From JAKAXG01 sp035702985 (GTDB taxonomy: Bacteria; Actinomycetota; Acidimicrobiia; Acidimicrobiales; Palsa-688): 59,206 bases of DNA. Below are positions 48,871 through 57,511 of the stretch, one piece after another (the first letter of the stretch is position 1; the number at the start of each line of letters is the position of its first letter). Position numbers and translations under genes: made by a program. Location: positions 1-59,206 of the forward strand of contig DASSZD010000074.1 of NCBI GenBank assembly GCA_035702985.1, in the 5' to 3' direction. Under the pieces are notes generated by a model. It worked only from the letters and a program-made list of their open reading frames with translations, did not search any database and was not told the origin of the DNA.

Positions 48871-50283
48871 TCAGGAGGTGGCGGCCGACCCGCCGAGCGC
48901 CCGCAGGGCAGCCGGGTCGTCGCTGTTCTCGATCTGCACCTGGATTTCGGCCAGGCTCAGATCCTTGGTCTCGGGGACCCGCTTGGCCATGTACACCAGG
49001 CCCACCAGCGACAGGAAGGTGAACAGGAAGAACACCCCCTCCCCGCCGATGGCGTCGAGCATGGTCAGGAACGAGATGGTGACCACGAAGTTGGCCGCCC
49101 AGTTGGCCAGGGTGGCGATGCTCATGGCCGGCCCCCGGACCTGGGACGGGTAGATCTCGGCGATCAGCAGCCAGAACACCGGGCCCAGCCCCACCGCGAA
49201 CGAGCCGGTGTAGATCAGCAACCCGGCCACCGCCACCAGGGCCCCGCCGCCGTGCAGCTTGGACCCGCCGATGGCGAAGGTCATGGCCACCACGAACATG
49301 CCCACCGCCATGCCGCCGGTGCCGATCAGCAGCAACGGCCGGCGGCCCACCCGGTCGAGCAGCCAGATGGCCACGATGGTCATGCCCACGTTGACCCCGC
49401 CGTTGACCACGTTGGCCAGCAGCGACGCCGAGCTGCCCAGGCCGGCGCCGTGCAGCAGGGTGGGGGCGTAGTAGATGACGGTGTTGATGCCGGTGACCTG
49501 CTGCAGGATGGCCAGCGCCACCCCGAGGGTCAGCACCCGGCGCAGCTGGGGGTCCAGCAGGCCGGGCGCCTGCTGCTCCTCGCTGACCACCCGGCGGATG
49601 TCCTCGACCTCCTCGTCGATCTCGTCGGCCTCCCGGTAGCGTTCCAGCACCCGGCGGCCGTCCTCCTCCCGACCGGTGCTGATCAGCCAGTGGGGGCTCT
49701 CCGGCTGGAACAGCATGCCGATGAACAGCAGGCCGGCCGGGATGGCCGCCAGCCCGAACATCAGTCGCCAGTCCTGCGACGAGCTGAGCCCGTAGTCGAT
49801 CAGGTACGACACCAGGATCCCGCTGGTGATGGCCAGCTGGTTGAAGCTGACCAGCGCCCCCCGGTACCGGGGCGGGGCCAGCTCCCCGATGAACAGGGGC
49901 ACCGTCATCGACGCCGACCCCACGGCCAGGCCGATCACGAAGCGCATCACGATCAGGAACCAGAACGCCGGGGCGAACGCCGCCCCCAGCACCCCGGCCA
50001 CGAACACCACGGCGGTGACCAGGATGGTGATCCGGCGCCCGACGCGATCGGCGGCCCGGCCGGCGCCCAGGGCGCCCACTGCCGCCCCGACCAGGAGCAG
50101 GGAGGTCACCAGCTCCTTGTCGAATGAGGACAGGTTCCCGAAGCTGTCCTTCAGGAACAGCAGCGCCCCCGATACCACCCCGGTGTCATATCCGAACAGC
50201 AGTCCCCCCAGGGCGGTGACGACGGATGCCAGGATGACGGCCCGGCGGTGGGTGCCGGCCTGCTGAGCAGCGATCGTAGGGAT
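48871..50283 (-). CDS. Sugar porter (MFS) with probable AUC start
   Basis: About 470 residues, 12 helices. Sugar-porter signatures are GLLFGYDTGVVSGAL in helix 1, GRAADRVGRR, PESPHWLIS after helix 6 and GRRPLLLIG. The first conventional in-frame start, GTG 50178, would cut off helix 1, and no ATG, GTG or TTG lies upstream in frame. An AAGGAGG at 50290-50296 stands 6 bases before ATC 50281-50283, which restores the full N-terminus. The gene follows GH65 and beta-phosphoglucomutase genes on the same strand, so it probably imports a disaccharide such as maltose, trehalose or kojibiose. Confidence 0.85.
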   Translation of the reverse strand: MPTIAAQQAGTHRRAVILASVVTALGGLLFGYDTGVVSGALLFLKDSFGNLSSFDKELVTSLLLVGAAVGALGAGRAADRVGRRITILVTAVVFVAGVLGAAFAPAFWFLIVMRFVIGLAVGSASMTVPLFIGELAPPRYRGALVSFNQLAITSGILVSYLIDYGLSSSQDWRLMFGLAAIPAGLLFIGMLFQPESPHWLISTGREEDGRRVLERYREADEIDEEVEDIRRVVSEEQQAPGLLDPQLRRVLTLGVALAILQQVTGINTVIYYAPTLLHGAGLGSSASLLANVVNGGVNVGMTIVAIWLLDRVGRRPLLLIGTGGMAVGMFVVAMTFAIGGSKLHGGGALVAVAGLLIYTGSFAVGLGPVFWLLIAEIYPSQVRGPAMSIATLANWAANFVVTISFLTMLDAIGGEGVFFLFTFLSLVGLVYMAKRVPETKDLSLAEIQVQIENSDDPAALRALGGSAATS

Positions 50284-50407
50284 GGTCGGCCTCCTTGGTC
50301 TACCCGGGCGTCCCGGTACCGGACCCGGCCCGCATGGTGCGGTCTGCCATGGTCGGTTCCTACCCTTCCGGCCGGAGGCGTACCGGCGGTGGCGGCCCCG
50401 GGCGGGG

Positions 50408-52765
50408 CTACGCCTCGGCGTCGCGGCTGCGGTGGAGTACCGGGCGGCGGTGCCTGGGCTGGTCCGGGGCCGGCCGGCTGGGGATCCGCGGCACCGGCCG
50501 GACCGCCGGGTCGGCGCCGAGTAGCAGGTCCTCCCCGAAGTGGCGCAGGGTGATCTCCTCGCCGTCGAGCAGCCGGTAGGTGGCCCGCTCCCGCTCGATC
50601 GCCACCGCGATCCTCCGGCCCCGGTAGCGGACCCGGAACCGCAGCCCGCTGATCCTCCCCGGCAACCGGGGGGAGAAGCACATGACCCCGGCCGCCGTCC
50701 TCATGCCGCCGAAGCCCACCACCAGCGCCGTCCAGGCGCCCGCCAGGGCGGCGATGTGCAGTCCGTCGCGGGTGTTGTGCTCGAGGTCGCGCAGGTCCAT
50801 GAGGGCCACCTCGCCGAGGTAGTCGTGGGCCAGGTCCAGGTGGCCCACCTCGGCGGCCATCACCGCCTGGGTGCCGGCCGACAACGACGAGTCCCTCACG
50901 GTGATGGCCTCGTAGTAGTCGAAGTTGCGCAGCTTCTGCTCCGGGCTGAAGTAGTCGCTGCGCAGCACCATGGCCAGCACCAGGTCCGCCTGCTTGCACA
51001 CCTGCTTGCGGTACAGGTCGAAGTACGGGAAGTGCAGCATCAGCGGGTACTGGTCGGCACCGGTCGAATCGAAGTCCCAGCGGGCGTGGTCGGTGAACCG
51101 TTCGCTCTGCGGGTGGATCCCCAGCCGCTGGTCGTAGGGGATCGTCATGGCGTCGGCGGCGTCGCGCCAGGAGGACGCCTCCTCGGTGGCGACCCCCAGG
51201 CAGGCGGCCGCCTGCTCGTGCCGGGTGACCATGTCGGCCGCCGCCCGGAGGTTCTGCTGGGCCATCAGGTTGGTGTAGATGTTGTTGTCGGCCACCGCGC
51301 TGTACTCGTCGGGGCCGGTCACCCCGTCTATGCGGAAATGACCCTCGATGTCGTGGTGGCCCAGGCTGCGCCACAGCCGGGCCGTCTCAACCAGCAGGGG
51401 TAGGGCCGTCTCCTTCTCGAACCCCTCGTCGCCGGTGGCGTCGAGGTAGCGCAGAACGGCGTCGGCGATGTCGGCGTTGATGTGGAACGCGGCCGTCCCG
51501 GCCGGCCAGTATCCCGACGATTCGGCGCCGCTGATGGTCCGCCAGGCGAACGCCGCCCCGGACAGGCCCAGGCTGCGGGCCCGTTGCCGGGCGACGGGCA
51601 GGGTGGACGCCCGCCAGGTCAGGGCGTCGGCCACCGTGTGGGGATGGGTGTAGGTCAGCACCGGCAGCACGTAGGTCTCGCAGTCCCAGAAGGTGTGCCC
51701 GTCGTAGCCGGGACCGGTGAGCCCTTTGGCCGGGATGGGCCGCTGCTCGGCCCGGGCCGCCGACTGCACGGTGTGGAACAGCCCGAACCGCACGGCCTGT
51801 TGCACCGGGGCGTCTCCGTCCACCTCCACGTCGGCGCCGTCCCAGAAGCGGTCGAGGAACTGGCGTTGGTCGGCCAGTAGACCGTCCCACCCGGCCTGGC
51901 GGGCTCCGGCCAGGGCCGCCACCACCTGGTCGTGCACGGCCGGGCGGGAGCGTTCCCCGGACCAGCCGTACGACACCAGTTTCACCATCCGCACCGTCTC
52001 CCCCGCCTCGAGCTGGCTGGCGACCGTGACCCGGGCCACGTCGCCGTCCACCCCCACGTCCACCTCCGTGCGGTCCGGTCCGTGGATCTCGTGGTCCATG
52101 GCCGCCCCCACCCGCAGGGCGCTTTCCCTGGTGCGGTGCACCATGACCGCCCCGCAGCGGTGGACCACGGTCTCCTCGTTGACCAGCGGGGCGTCCAGCA
52201 CGGCCGCCGAGCGGGGATCGCCGGGCCGGGCCGGGAGCGACTCGTTGGCCATCAGCTCCGACTGGATCACCACCCGGTTCCCGCTCAGCGACTCCACCTG
52301 GTAGCAGACCGCCGCCACCGCCCGGTGGGTGAGGGAGACCAGGCGGGTGGAGGTGAGCCTCACCCTGGTGCCGGCCGGGGAGGTCCAGTCCGCCCGGCGG
52401 ACCAGGGTGCCGGCCCTGAGGTCGAGCACCCGCTCGTGGCTGTGCAGGGTGCCGTAGCGGACGTCGAACGGCTCGTCGTCCACCAGGAGCCTGATCAGCT
52501 TGCCGTTGGTGACGTTGATGACCGTCTGGCCGGACTCCGGGTAGCCGTAGCCGGCCTCGGCGTAGGGGAGCGGCCGGTTCTCGTACACCGAGTTGAGGTA
52601 GGACCCCGGGAGGCCGTGCGGCTCCCCCTCGTCCAGGTTGCCCCGCCACCCGATGTGGCCGTTGGACAGGGCGAACACCGACTCGGACTGGGCCAGGAGG
52701 TCGAGGTCGAGTGACGCCTCGCACACCGACCACGGGTCGACGTTGAAGTTGGGATGCTCGATCAT
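50408..52765 (-). CDS. Glycoside hydrolase family 65 disaccharide phosphorylase
   Basis: A 785-residue GH65 enzyme. The catalytic acid is E487 (VTGPDEYS); the phosphate-binding region is probably near AGTQAVMAAEVG. It splits an alpha-linked glucose disaccharide with phosphate into beta-glucose 1-phosphate and glucose. The N-terminal beta-sandwich, helical barrel and C-terminal small domain are all present. Whether it acts on maltose, trehalose or kojibiose cannot be told. It lies between beta-phosphoglucomutase and the sugar porter, making a full catabolic operon. Confidence 0.93.
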   Translation of the reverse strand: MIEHPNFNVDPWSVCEASLDLDLLAQSESVFALSNGHIGWRGNLDEGEPHGLPGSYLNSVYENRPLPYAEAGYGYPESGQTVINVTNGKLIRLLVDDEPFDVRYGTLHSHERVLDLRAGTLVRRADWTSPAGTRVRLTSTRLVSLTHRAVAAVCYQVESLSGNRVVIQSELMANESLPARPGDPRSAAVLDAPLVNEETVVHRCGAVMVHRTRESALRVGAAMDHEIHGPDRTEVDVGVDGDVARVTVASQLEAGETVRMVKLVSYGWSGERSRPAVHDQVVAALAGARQAGWDGLLADQRQFLDRFWDGADVEVDGDAPVQQAVRFGLFHTVQSAARAEQRPIPAKGLTGPGYDGHTFWDCETYVLPVLTYTHPHTVADALTWRASTLPVARQRARSLGLSGAAFAWRTISGAESSGYWPAGTAAFHINADIADAVLRYLDATGDEGFEKETALPLLVETARLWRSLGHHDIEGHFRIDGVTGPDEYSAVADNNIYTNLMAQQNLRAAADMVTRHEQAAACLGVATEEASSWRDAADAMTIPYDQRLGIHPQSERFTDHARWDFDSTGADQYPLMLHFPYFDLYRKQVCKQADLVLAMVLRSDYFSPEQKLRNFDYYEAITVRDSSLSAGTQAVMAAEVGHLDLAHDYLGEVALMDLRDLEHNTRDGLHIAALAGAWTALVVGFGGMRTAAGVMCFSPRLPGRISGLRFRVRYRGRRIAVAIERERATYRLLDGEEITLRHFGEDLLLGADPAVRPVPRIPSRPAPDQPRHRRPVLHRSRDAEA

Positions 52766-52778
52766 TCCTTGGTCCCGG

Positions 52779-53525
52779 TCAGTCCCGGTCCAGCAGCCGG
52801 GTCAGATCGGAGACCACCACATCGGCTCCGCTGGCCCGCAGCTCGTCGGCCTGGCCCACCCGGTCCACGCCCACCACGAACCCGAACCGGCCGGCCCGCC
52901 CGGCTTCGACGCCGGCCAGGGCGTCCTCGAACACCGCCGCCCGGCCCGGCTCCAGTCCCAGCGCCTCGGCCCCGGCCAGGTACATGTCCGGTGCCGGCTT
53001 GCCGGCCAGGTGCTTCTCGGCGGCCACCACACCGTCCACCCGCACGGGGAACAGGTCGGCGATACCGGCCGATTCCAGTACCTGCGCGGTGTTGGCGCTG
53101 GCCGATACCACGGCTACGCGCAACCCCCGGTCGATGACCGCCTTCACGTAGGCGATGGTGTCGTCGAAGACCTGCACCCGCTCGGACCGCAATTTTTCCA
53201 GGACTATGTCGTTCTTGCGCCGGCTGAGACCCTGCACCGTGGGCGCCCCGGACGGGTCGTCCCCGGAACCCTCCGGCAGGTCCATGCCCCGGGACCGGAG
53301 GAACCCCCGGGTGCCGTCGGAGCGGGACCGGCCGTCCACGTAGCGGTCGTAGTCGGCCTCCACGTCGAACGGCCGGATCGTCGTCCCCGTCTCCTCGGCC
53401 CGCTTCTGGAGGAACTCGTCGAACATCTGCTTCCACGCCGCGGCGTGGATGGTGGCAGTCTTGGTCAGGACCCCGTCCATGTCGAAAAGGCACCCTCCGA
53501 TATGGCTGGGCAGTCCCAGTGTCAT
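52779..53525 (-). CDS. Beta-phosphoglucomutase-family HAD hydrolase
   Basis: A 248-residue HAD protein. The nucleophile and acid/base are D15 and D17 (FDMDGVLT); motif II is VSASAN; the lysine of motif III is in AGKPAPDMY; the acidic motif IV is FEDALAG. It should convert beta-glucose 1-phosphate to glucose 6-phosphate. It is the first gene of the GH65 operon, with 13 bases to the next. ATG 53525. Confidence 0.92.
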   Translation of the reverse strand: MTLGLPSHIGGCLFDMDGVLTKTATIHAAAWKQMFDEFLQKRAEETGTTIRPFDVEADYDRYVDGRSRSDGTRGFLRSRGMDLPEGSGDDPSGAPTVQGLSRRKNDIVLEKLRSERVQVFDDTIAYVKAVIDRGLRVAVVSASANTAQVLESAGIADLFPVRVDGVVAAEKHLAGKPAPDMYLAGAEALGLEPGRAAVFEDALAGVEAGRAGRFGFVVGVDRVGQADELRASGADVVVSDLTRLLDRD

Positions 53526-53605
53526 GAGTCACCCCGGCCAGCACGAATAGCCGCAAGCGGATGGGGGGTACATCCACTGAAGGGCTCGTCTGGGGAGAGC
53601 ACCAC

Positions 53606-53713
53606 AGGAGGACTATAGCGATGGCGGAATCAGCCCTATCACGCAGGACCATCCCGGACCGGCCCGCCGACGGCGGGGCCCCGGTTCATGAGGAAAAAGG
53701 AGTGAGATTCTGA
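53606..53713 (+). CDS. 30-codon leader frame (ATG 53621) with strong ribosome site
   Basis: AGGAGG (53606-53611) precedes ATG 53621 by 9 bases. The frame encodes a 30-residue charged peptide (MAESALSRRTIPDRPADGGA and so on) and ends in TGA 53711-53713, overlapping the next ATG as TGATG. A TATAGC sequence at 53614-53619 also lies here. It may be a leader controlling the downstream gene; a real small protein cannot be excluded. Confidence 0.45.
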   Translation, partial: RRTIAMAESALSRRTIPDRPADGGAPVHEEKGVRF

Positions 53714-54276
53714 TGGCTGTGAACGCCATTCCCCGTTCCGTTGTCAAGCTGGGGCTGAGCGGGGTGCGGCTGCCGCTCTCGATCGCCGAACACCTGGGTG
53801 ACTGGTCGGGCCTGGACGTGGCCGGATTGCCGCCGGTGGCGGTGTACGACTCGGTGGAAGCACACGCAAAGCAGCTGCTGGGCCGGCTGATCCGCGACGA
53901 CCTGCTGGTCACCGAGGGGCGGCGGCAGGAGCAGGCGGCCCGTTCCCGGATCCGGCCGCCCCGGCCCTCGTTCGGGACCGACGAACCCGACCGGACCGAC
54001 CGGGAACCGCGCCCCGGCTCGGTGATGCCACCGGAGCCGACCCGGGACCTCGAGGCGGCCGAACGGGAGGCCGAGGAGCAACGCGCCGCGGCCCGGCTGG
54101 CCGAGATCCACGCCGAGGAGGAGCGGGCCAGGCAGGAGGCCGAGGAGCGGGCCAGGAAGCGCGAGCAGGCGGCCCGCAAGGCGGCCCGCACCCGGGCCCG
54201 GGCCGCCGAGGCCAAGAAGCGTCAGGCCGAGCTGGCCCGGGCCCAGGCCGAGACCGAGACCCCGGACCAGGGCTAG
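53713..54276 (+). CDS. Coiled-coil protein of unknown function
   Basis: A 187-residue protein. The first 65 residues are folded-looking and partly hydrophobic (VVKLGLSGVRLPLSIAEHLG and the like). A disordered middle is followed by a long charged helix (about 112-187) rich in Ala, Glu, Arg and Lys, a probable coiled coil. AAAGGAG lies about 10 bases before the ATG, which also overlaps the stop of a 30-codon leader. No family is recognised. Confidence 0.7.
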   Translation: MAVNAIPRSVVKLGLSGVRLPLSIAEHLGDWSGLDVAGLPPVAVYDSVEAHAKQLLGRLIRDDLLVTEGRRQEQAARSRIRPPRPSFGTDEPDRTDREPRPGSVMPPEPTRDLEAAEREAEEQRAAARLAEIHAEEERARQEAEERARKREQAARKAARTRARAAEAKKRQAELARAQAETETPDQG

Positions 54277-54288
54277 GACCGGCGCCCG

Positions 54289-54317
54289 ATCGGCCGCCGG
54301 TCGGCCCGGCGGCCGAT
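54289..54317. terminator. Strong 12-bp hairpin terminator
   Basis: ATCGGCCGCCGG (54289-54300) pairs perfectly with CCGGCGGCCGAT (54306-54317) around TCGGC. It lies between two convergent genes. Confidence 0.75.
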
Positions 54318-54333
54318 GGGGGCGCGTCCCGGC

Positions 54334-54519
54334 TCAGCCCTGATCGCGCTGTTTGTCGACCATGTCCCGCTCCTGCTCGGTGCGGTGCTGCAGATAGTCG
54401 TCGTCGGGGCGGGGATCGGCCTTGGCGTGCTCGCGGGGATGGCGGATGGCCTGCTCGTGCGGCTCGATCACGTCGTCGAGCGTGGCGTCGGCTGCTTCGG
54501 TGGGGTTCTGCTCGCTCAT
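54334..54519 (-). CDS. Small hydrophilic protein
   Basis: A 61-residue protein with many acidic, basic and His/Gln residues and no hydrophobic core. GGAGG lies 9 bases before the ATG, which supports real translation. It resembles other small hydrophilic stress-type proteins in general character only. Confidence 0.6.
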   Translation of the reverse strand: MSEQNPTEAADATLDDVIEPHEQAIRHPREHAKADPRPDDDYLQHRTEQERDMVDKQRDQG

Positions 54520-54640
54520 GTAACACGTCCTCCGGTGTCGCGTCGGACCCCGGTCCTACCCCCGATCCGGTCCCGGCATTCGGTCGGCGACCGGCCGCCC
54601 GACCGGTTGGCGGGCCCCCGGGGCGGGTAGGCGCTAGGGC

Positions 54641-55021
54641 ATGAAGAACACCAACCCCGGTGAGAGCATGGACGTCGAGGGCCTGCCCGAGCTCGAGGAC
54701 CGCCCTCCCGGCATCGACGTGGAGCTCGACCAGGAGTCGACGATGGTGCCCCGGGACCATCCCACGGCGGTGGGTGACGACCCCGCCTACCCGACCACCC
54801 CGGCCGAGGACCGCACCATCGAGGGGGTGGCCGAGCGGGCCGAGCGGGAGAACCCGGACTTCGGCGCCGACGAGATGGAGATCGGCGGGGGAGTGCAGGG
54901 CGCCCACGCCGTGCAGGTCGACGATCCCGCCGCCGAGACGGCGGTGCCTTCCGATCCGGGCGCCTCACGCAGCGCCGAGGAGGCCGCCGTACATGTGAGA
55001 GGAGACGCTGATGACCTCTGA
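54641..55021 (+). CDS. Acidic disordered protein
   Basis: A 126-residue, strongly acidic protein with repeated Asp/Glu/Pro/Gly and no predicted core. A TAGGCG box lies 9 bases before ATG 54641. Its last 11 bases overlap the start of the zinc-finger gene, so the two are coupled. No family is recognised with confidence. Confidence 0.6.
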   Translation: MKNTNPGESMDVEGLPELEDRPPGIDVELDQESTMVPRDHPTAVGDDPAYPTTPAEDRTIEGVAERAERENPDFGADEMEIGGGVQGAHAVQVDDPAAETAVPSDPGASRSAEEAAVHVRGDADDL

Positions 55022-55445
55022 CAGCCATCACATCGAGCGGCGGCTGGCCGCCGAGCGGGACCGGCTCACCTCCCTCCGGGACGGCTTGCGCGACGGGCTG
55101 GCCGGCGAGTCCGAGACGTCCTCCCTGGAGGAGCTGTCGGACTACGACCAGCATCCGTCCGAGGTGGCCACCGAGACGTTCAACCGGGAGCGGGACCAGA
55201 GCACCCTCGAGTCGGTGGAGGCCGAGCTCGACGACGTGGAGCGGGCCTTGGAACGGCTGGCGGACGGCACCTACGGAACGTGCACGGCCTGCGGCAGGCC
55301 CATATCGGCCGAGCGACTGGAGGCCCTTCCGGCCACCCCGTTCTGCATCGACGACGCCCAGCTGGCCTCGGCGCAGGCCGCCCCCGGGGTGACCACCGTC
55401 GGGCGGGCCGGCTCGGGGCTGGAAGAGCCGGAGCGACCCATATGA
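55011..55445 (+). CDS. DksA/TraR-type zinc-finger protein with three cysteines
   Basis: A 144-residue protein: an N-terminal helical coiled coil (about 5-80) and a C-terminal zinc-finger-like part (GTCTACGRPISAERLEALPATPFCIDD). The usual C-x2-C...C-x2-C is reduced to three cysteines, the fourth place being Asp or Ala. DksA/TraR proteins enter the RNA polymerase secondary channel; actinobacterial members such as RbpA-independent DksA-like proteins have stress roles. GAGGAG precedes the ATG. Confidence 0.85.
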   Translation: MTSDSHHIERRLAAERDRLTSLRDGLRDGLAGESETSSLEELSDYDQHPSEVATETFNRERDQSTLESVEAELDDVERALERLADGTYGTCTACGRPISAERLEALPATPFCIDDAQLASAQAAPGVTTVGRAGSGLEEPERPI

Positions 55446-55501
55446 CCGCCCCGCGTCAGCGGAAGCGCAGGCTGACCCGCCCGCCTCGGCCGGCACCAGC
55501 G

Positions 55502-55507
55502 TAAGCT
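55502..55507 (+). promoter_or_regulatory. -10 box TAAGCT, leaderless start of the FAD oxidoreductase gene
   Basis: TAAGCT ends 8 bases before GTG 55516. Confidence 0.45.
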
Positions 55508-55515
55508 GCTCGAAC

Positions 55516-57120
55516 GTGGCTGACGCCGTCGTGATCGGCGCCGGTCCCAACGGCCTGGTGGCGGCCAACCACCTGGCCGACGCCGGGTGGTCGGTGCTGG
55601 TGCTGGAAGCCGGGCCGGAACCGGGTGGGGCGGTACGCACCGGCGAGATCACCGTCCCGGGGTTCCGCCACGACCTGTTCAGCGCGTTCTACCCGCTGGC
55701 CAAGGCGTCGCCGGCCATCCGCCGGCTGGCGCTCGAGGACCACGGTCTGCGGTGGCGGCACTTCCCCCTGGTGCTGGCCCACCCCCTCCCGGACGGGCGG
55801 TGTGCGTCCATGGCCATGGACGTGGACCGCACAGCCGGGTCGCTGGCGGAATTCGCCGCCGGTGACGGCGACGCGTGGCGGGAGATGATCGATGCCTGGG
55901 CGGCGGTGGAGGACCACTTCATCGACGCCCTCCTGACCCCGTTCCCGCCGCTACGCCACGCCGGGGCGCTGGCCCGGCGGCTGGGACCGGCCGGCTCCCT
56001 GCGCCTGGCCCGCCATGCCCTGCTGCCGGTACGGCGCATGACCGAGGAACTGTTCGAGGGGGAGGGGGCGGGGCTGCTGCTGGGCGGCTCGGCGCTGCAC
56101 ACCGACCTCAGCCCGGAGGCGGCCGGCAGCGGACTGTACGGCTGGTTCCTGTCCTGCGTGGGCCAGCGCTTCGGATTTCCCGTGCCGGAGGGCGGAGCCG
56201 GCCAACTCGCCGCCGCCATGGTCCGCCGCCTGGAGTCGAGAGGCGGCCGGGTCCTCTGCAACTCTGAAGTGCAGAAGGTCGTCATCCGGAGAGGGAGTGC
56301 GGTCGGCGTGGAGGTGGCCGGGGCTGGCCACGTGGACGCCCGCCGGGCGGTGCTCGCCGATGTCAGCGCTCCGACGCTGTACCGGCGGCTGGTCGGCGCC
56401 GAGCACCTGCCCAACGCCTTCCTGGCCGACCTGGACCGCTTCCAGTGGGACACATCCACGGTGAAGGTGGACTGGGCGCTGAGCCGGCCGGTGCCCTGGA
56501 CGGCTCCCGAGGCGGCGCAGGCCGGGACGGTCCATGTGGCCGACGACTTCAACAACTTCACCGAGTTCGCCGCCCATCTGGCCATGGGGTTGCTGCCGTC
56601 CCGGCCGTTCCTCCTGTTCGGGCAGCAGTCCCGGGGCGACCCGACCCGCTCCCCCGCGGGGAGTGAGACGGCATGGGCCTACACCCACGTGCCGCGCAAG
56701 CTGCTGGGTGACGCCGCCGGGCAGCTGTCGGTCTCTGACGGCCGCGGTGACCCGGATTGGCTGTCCGGTTTCGTGGAGCGCATCGAGAACCGGGTCGAAA
56801 GGCTGGCGCCCGGCTTCCGGTCCACCGTCCTGGGCCGGCACGTGTTCGCCCCCCGGGACATGCAGGAGGCCGACCCCAACCTGGACCTGGGGGCCATCGG
56901 CGGCGGGACGGCCCAGCTGCACCAGCAGCTGGTGTTCCGCCCGGTGCCGGGGGCGGGCCGCCCCGAGACCCCCATCCCGGGGCTGTACCTGGCCTCCTCG
57001 TCGGCCCACCCCGGCGGTGGGGTGCACGGGGCGGCCGGGGCCAACGCGGCCCGCGCCGCGCTGCTGCCCCTGCGCCGGGCCCGGGCCGTGCTGATGGGCG
57101 GCGGCCGGGCCGGGCGCTGA
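55516..57120 (+). CDS. FAD-dependent oxidoreductase (phytoene-desaturase-like)
   Basis: A 534-residue flavoprotein of the NAD(P)/FAD amine-oxidase/phytoene-desaturase group. The dinucleotide motif VIGAGPNGLVAANHLADAG is at the N-terminus and the C-terminal FAD motif is GLYLASSSAHPGGGVHGAAG. The middle has the usual substrate-binding and helical parts. No carotenoid gene is nearby, so the substrate is unknown. GTG 55516. It converges on the DUF3618 gene. Confidence 0.9.
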   Translation: MADAVVIGAGPNGLVAANHLADAGWSVLVLEAGPEPGGAVRTGEITVPGFRHDLFSAFYPLAKASPAIRRLALEDHGLRWRHFPLVLAHPLPDGRCASMAMDVDRTAGSLAEFAAGDGDAWREMIDAWAAVEDHFIDALLTPFPPLRHAGALARRLGPAGSLRLARHALLPVRRMTEELFEGEGAGLLLGGSALHTDLSPEAAGSGLYGWFLSCVGQRFGFPVPEGGAGQLAAAMVRRLESRGGRVLCNSEVQKVVIRRGSAVGVEVAGAGHVDARRAVLADVSAPTLYRRLVGAEHLPNAFLADLDRFQWDTSTVKVDWALSRPVPWTAPEAAQAGTVHVADDFNNFTEFAAHLAMGLLPSRPFLLFGQQSRGDPTRSPAGSETAWAYTHVPRKLLGDAAGQLSVSDGRGDPDWLSGFVERIENRVERLAPGFRSTVLGRHVFAPRDMQEADPNLDLGAIGGGTAQLHQQLVFRPVPGAGRPETPIPGLYLASSSAHPGGGVHGAAGANAARAALLPLRRARAVLMGGGRAGR

Positions 57121-57130
57121 GTCCCGCTCC

Positions 57131-57511
57131 CTAGACCCGGCGGCGCCGGCGGCGGCGGACCAGGATCATCAGCAGGACGAACCCCGCCGCCACGGCCACC
57201 GTCCGCTGGCGGGACGGGTCGCCGGCCACCGTGCCGGCCACCTCGCGGGCCTTGGCCAGGGCCGCGTCGGCGGTCGGCTGGGCCGACTCGGGCAGGGCGG
57301 CCAGGGCCTGCTCCTGGACCGTCCCGAGCTTGGCCCTGACCTGCTCCACCGAGGCGGCCGCGGTGGTCTTGAGCTCCCCGGTCTTCTCCTTGACCTGCTC
57401 GCTCAGCCGCTCCTTCACGTCCGCTTTCTGCCCCAGGGCCTCCATGGTCACGGCGATGTCGGCCCTGGTCTCCTCTATGGCCTGGCGGATCTGGCTTGCG
57501 TCTTCAGCCAC
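57131..57511 (-). CDS. DUF3618-type membrane-anchored protein
   Basis: A 126-residue protein. The opening (ASQIRQAIEETRADIAVTMEAL) is characteristic of DUF3618. A long amphipathic helix follows, then a C-terminal transmembrane segment (VAVAAGFVLLMILV) and a basic tail of arginines. GTG 57511 has AAGGAGG 7 bases upstream. It overlaps the end of the holin-X-like gene by 37 bases. The two are commonly paired in actinobacteria. Confidence 0.85.
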   Translation of the reverse strand: MAEDASQIRQAIEETRADIAVTMEALGQKADVKERLSEQVKEKTGELKTTAAASVEQVRAKLGTVQEQALAALPESAQPTADAALAKAREVAGTVAGDPSRQRTVAVAAGFVLLMILVRRRRRRRV

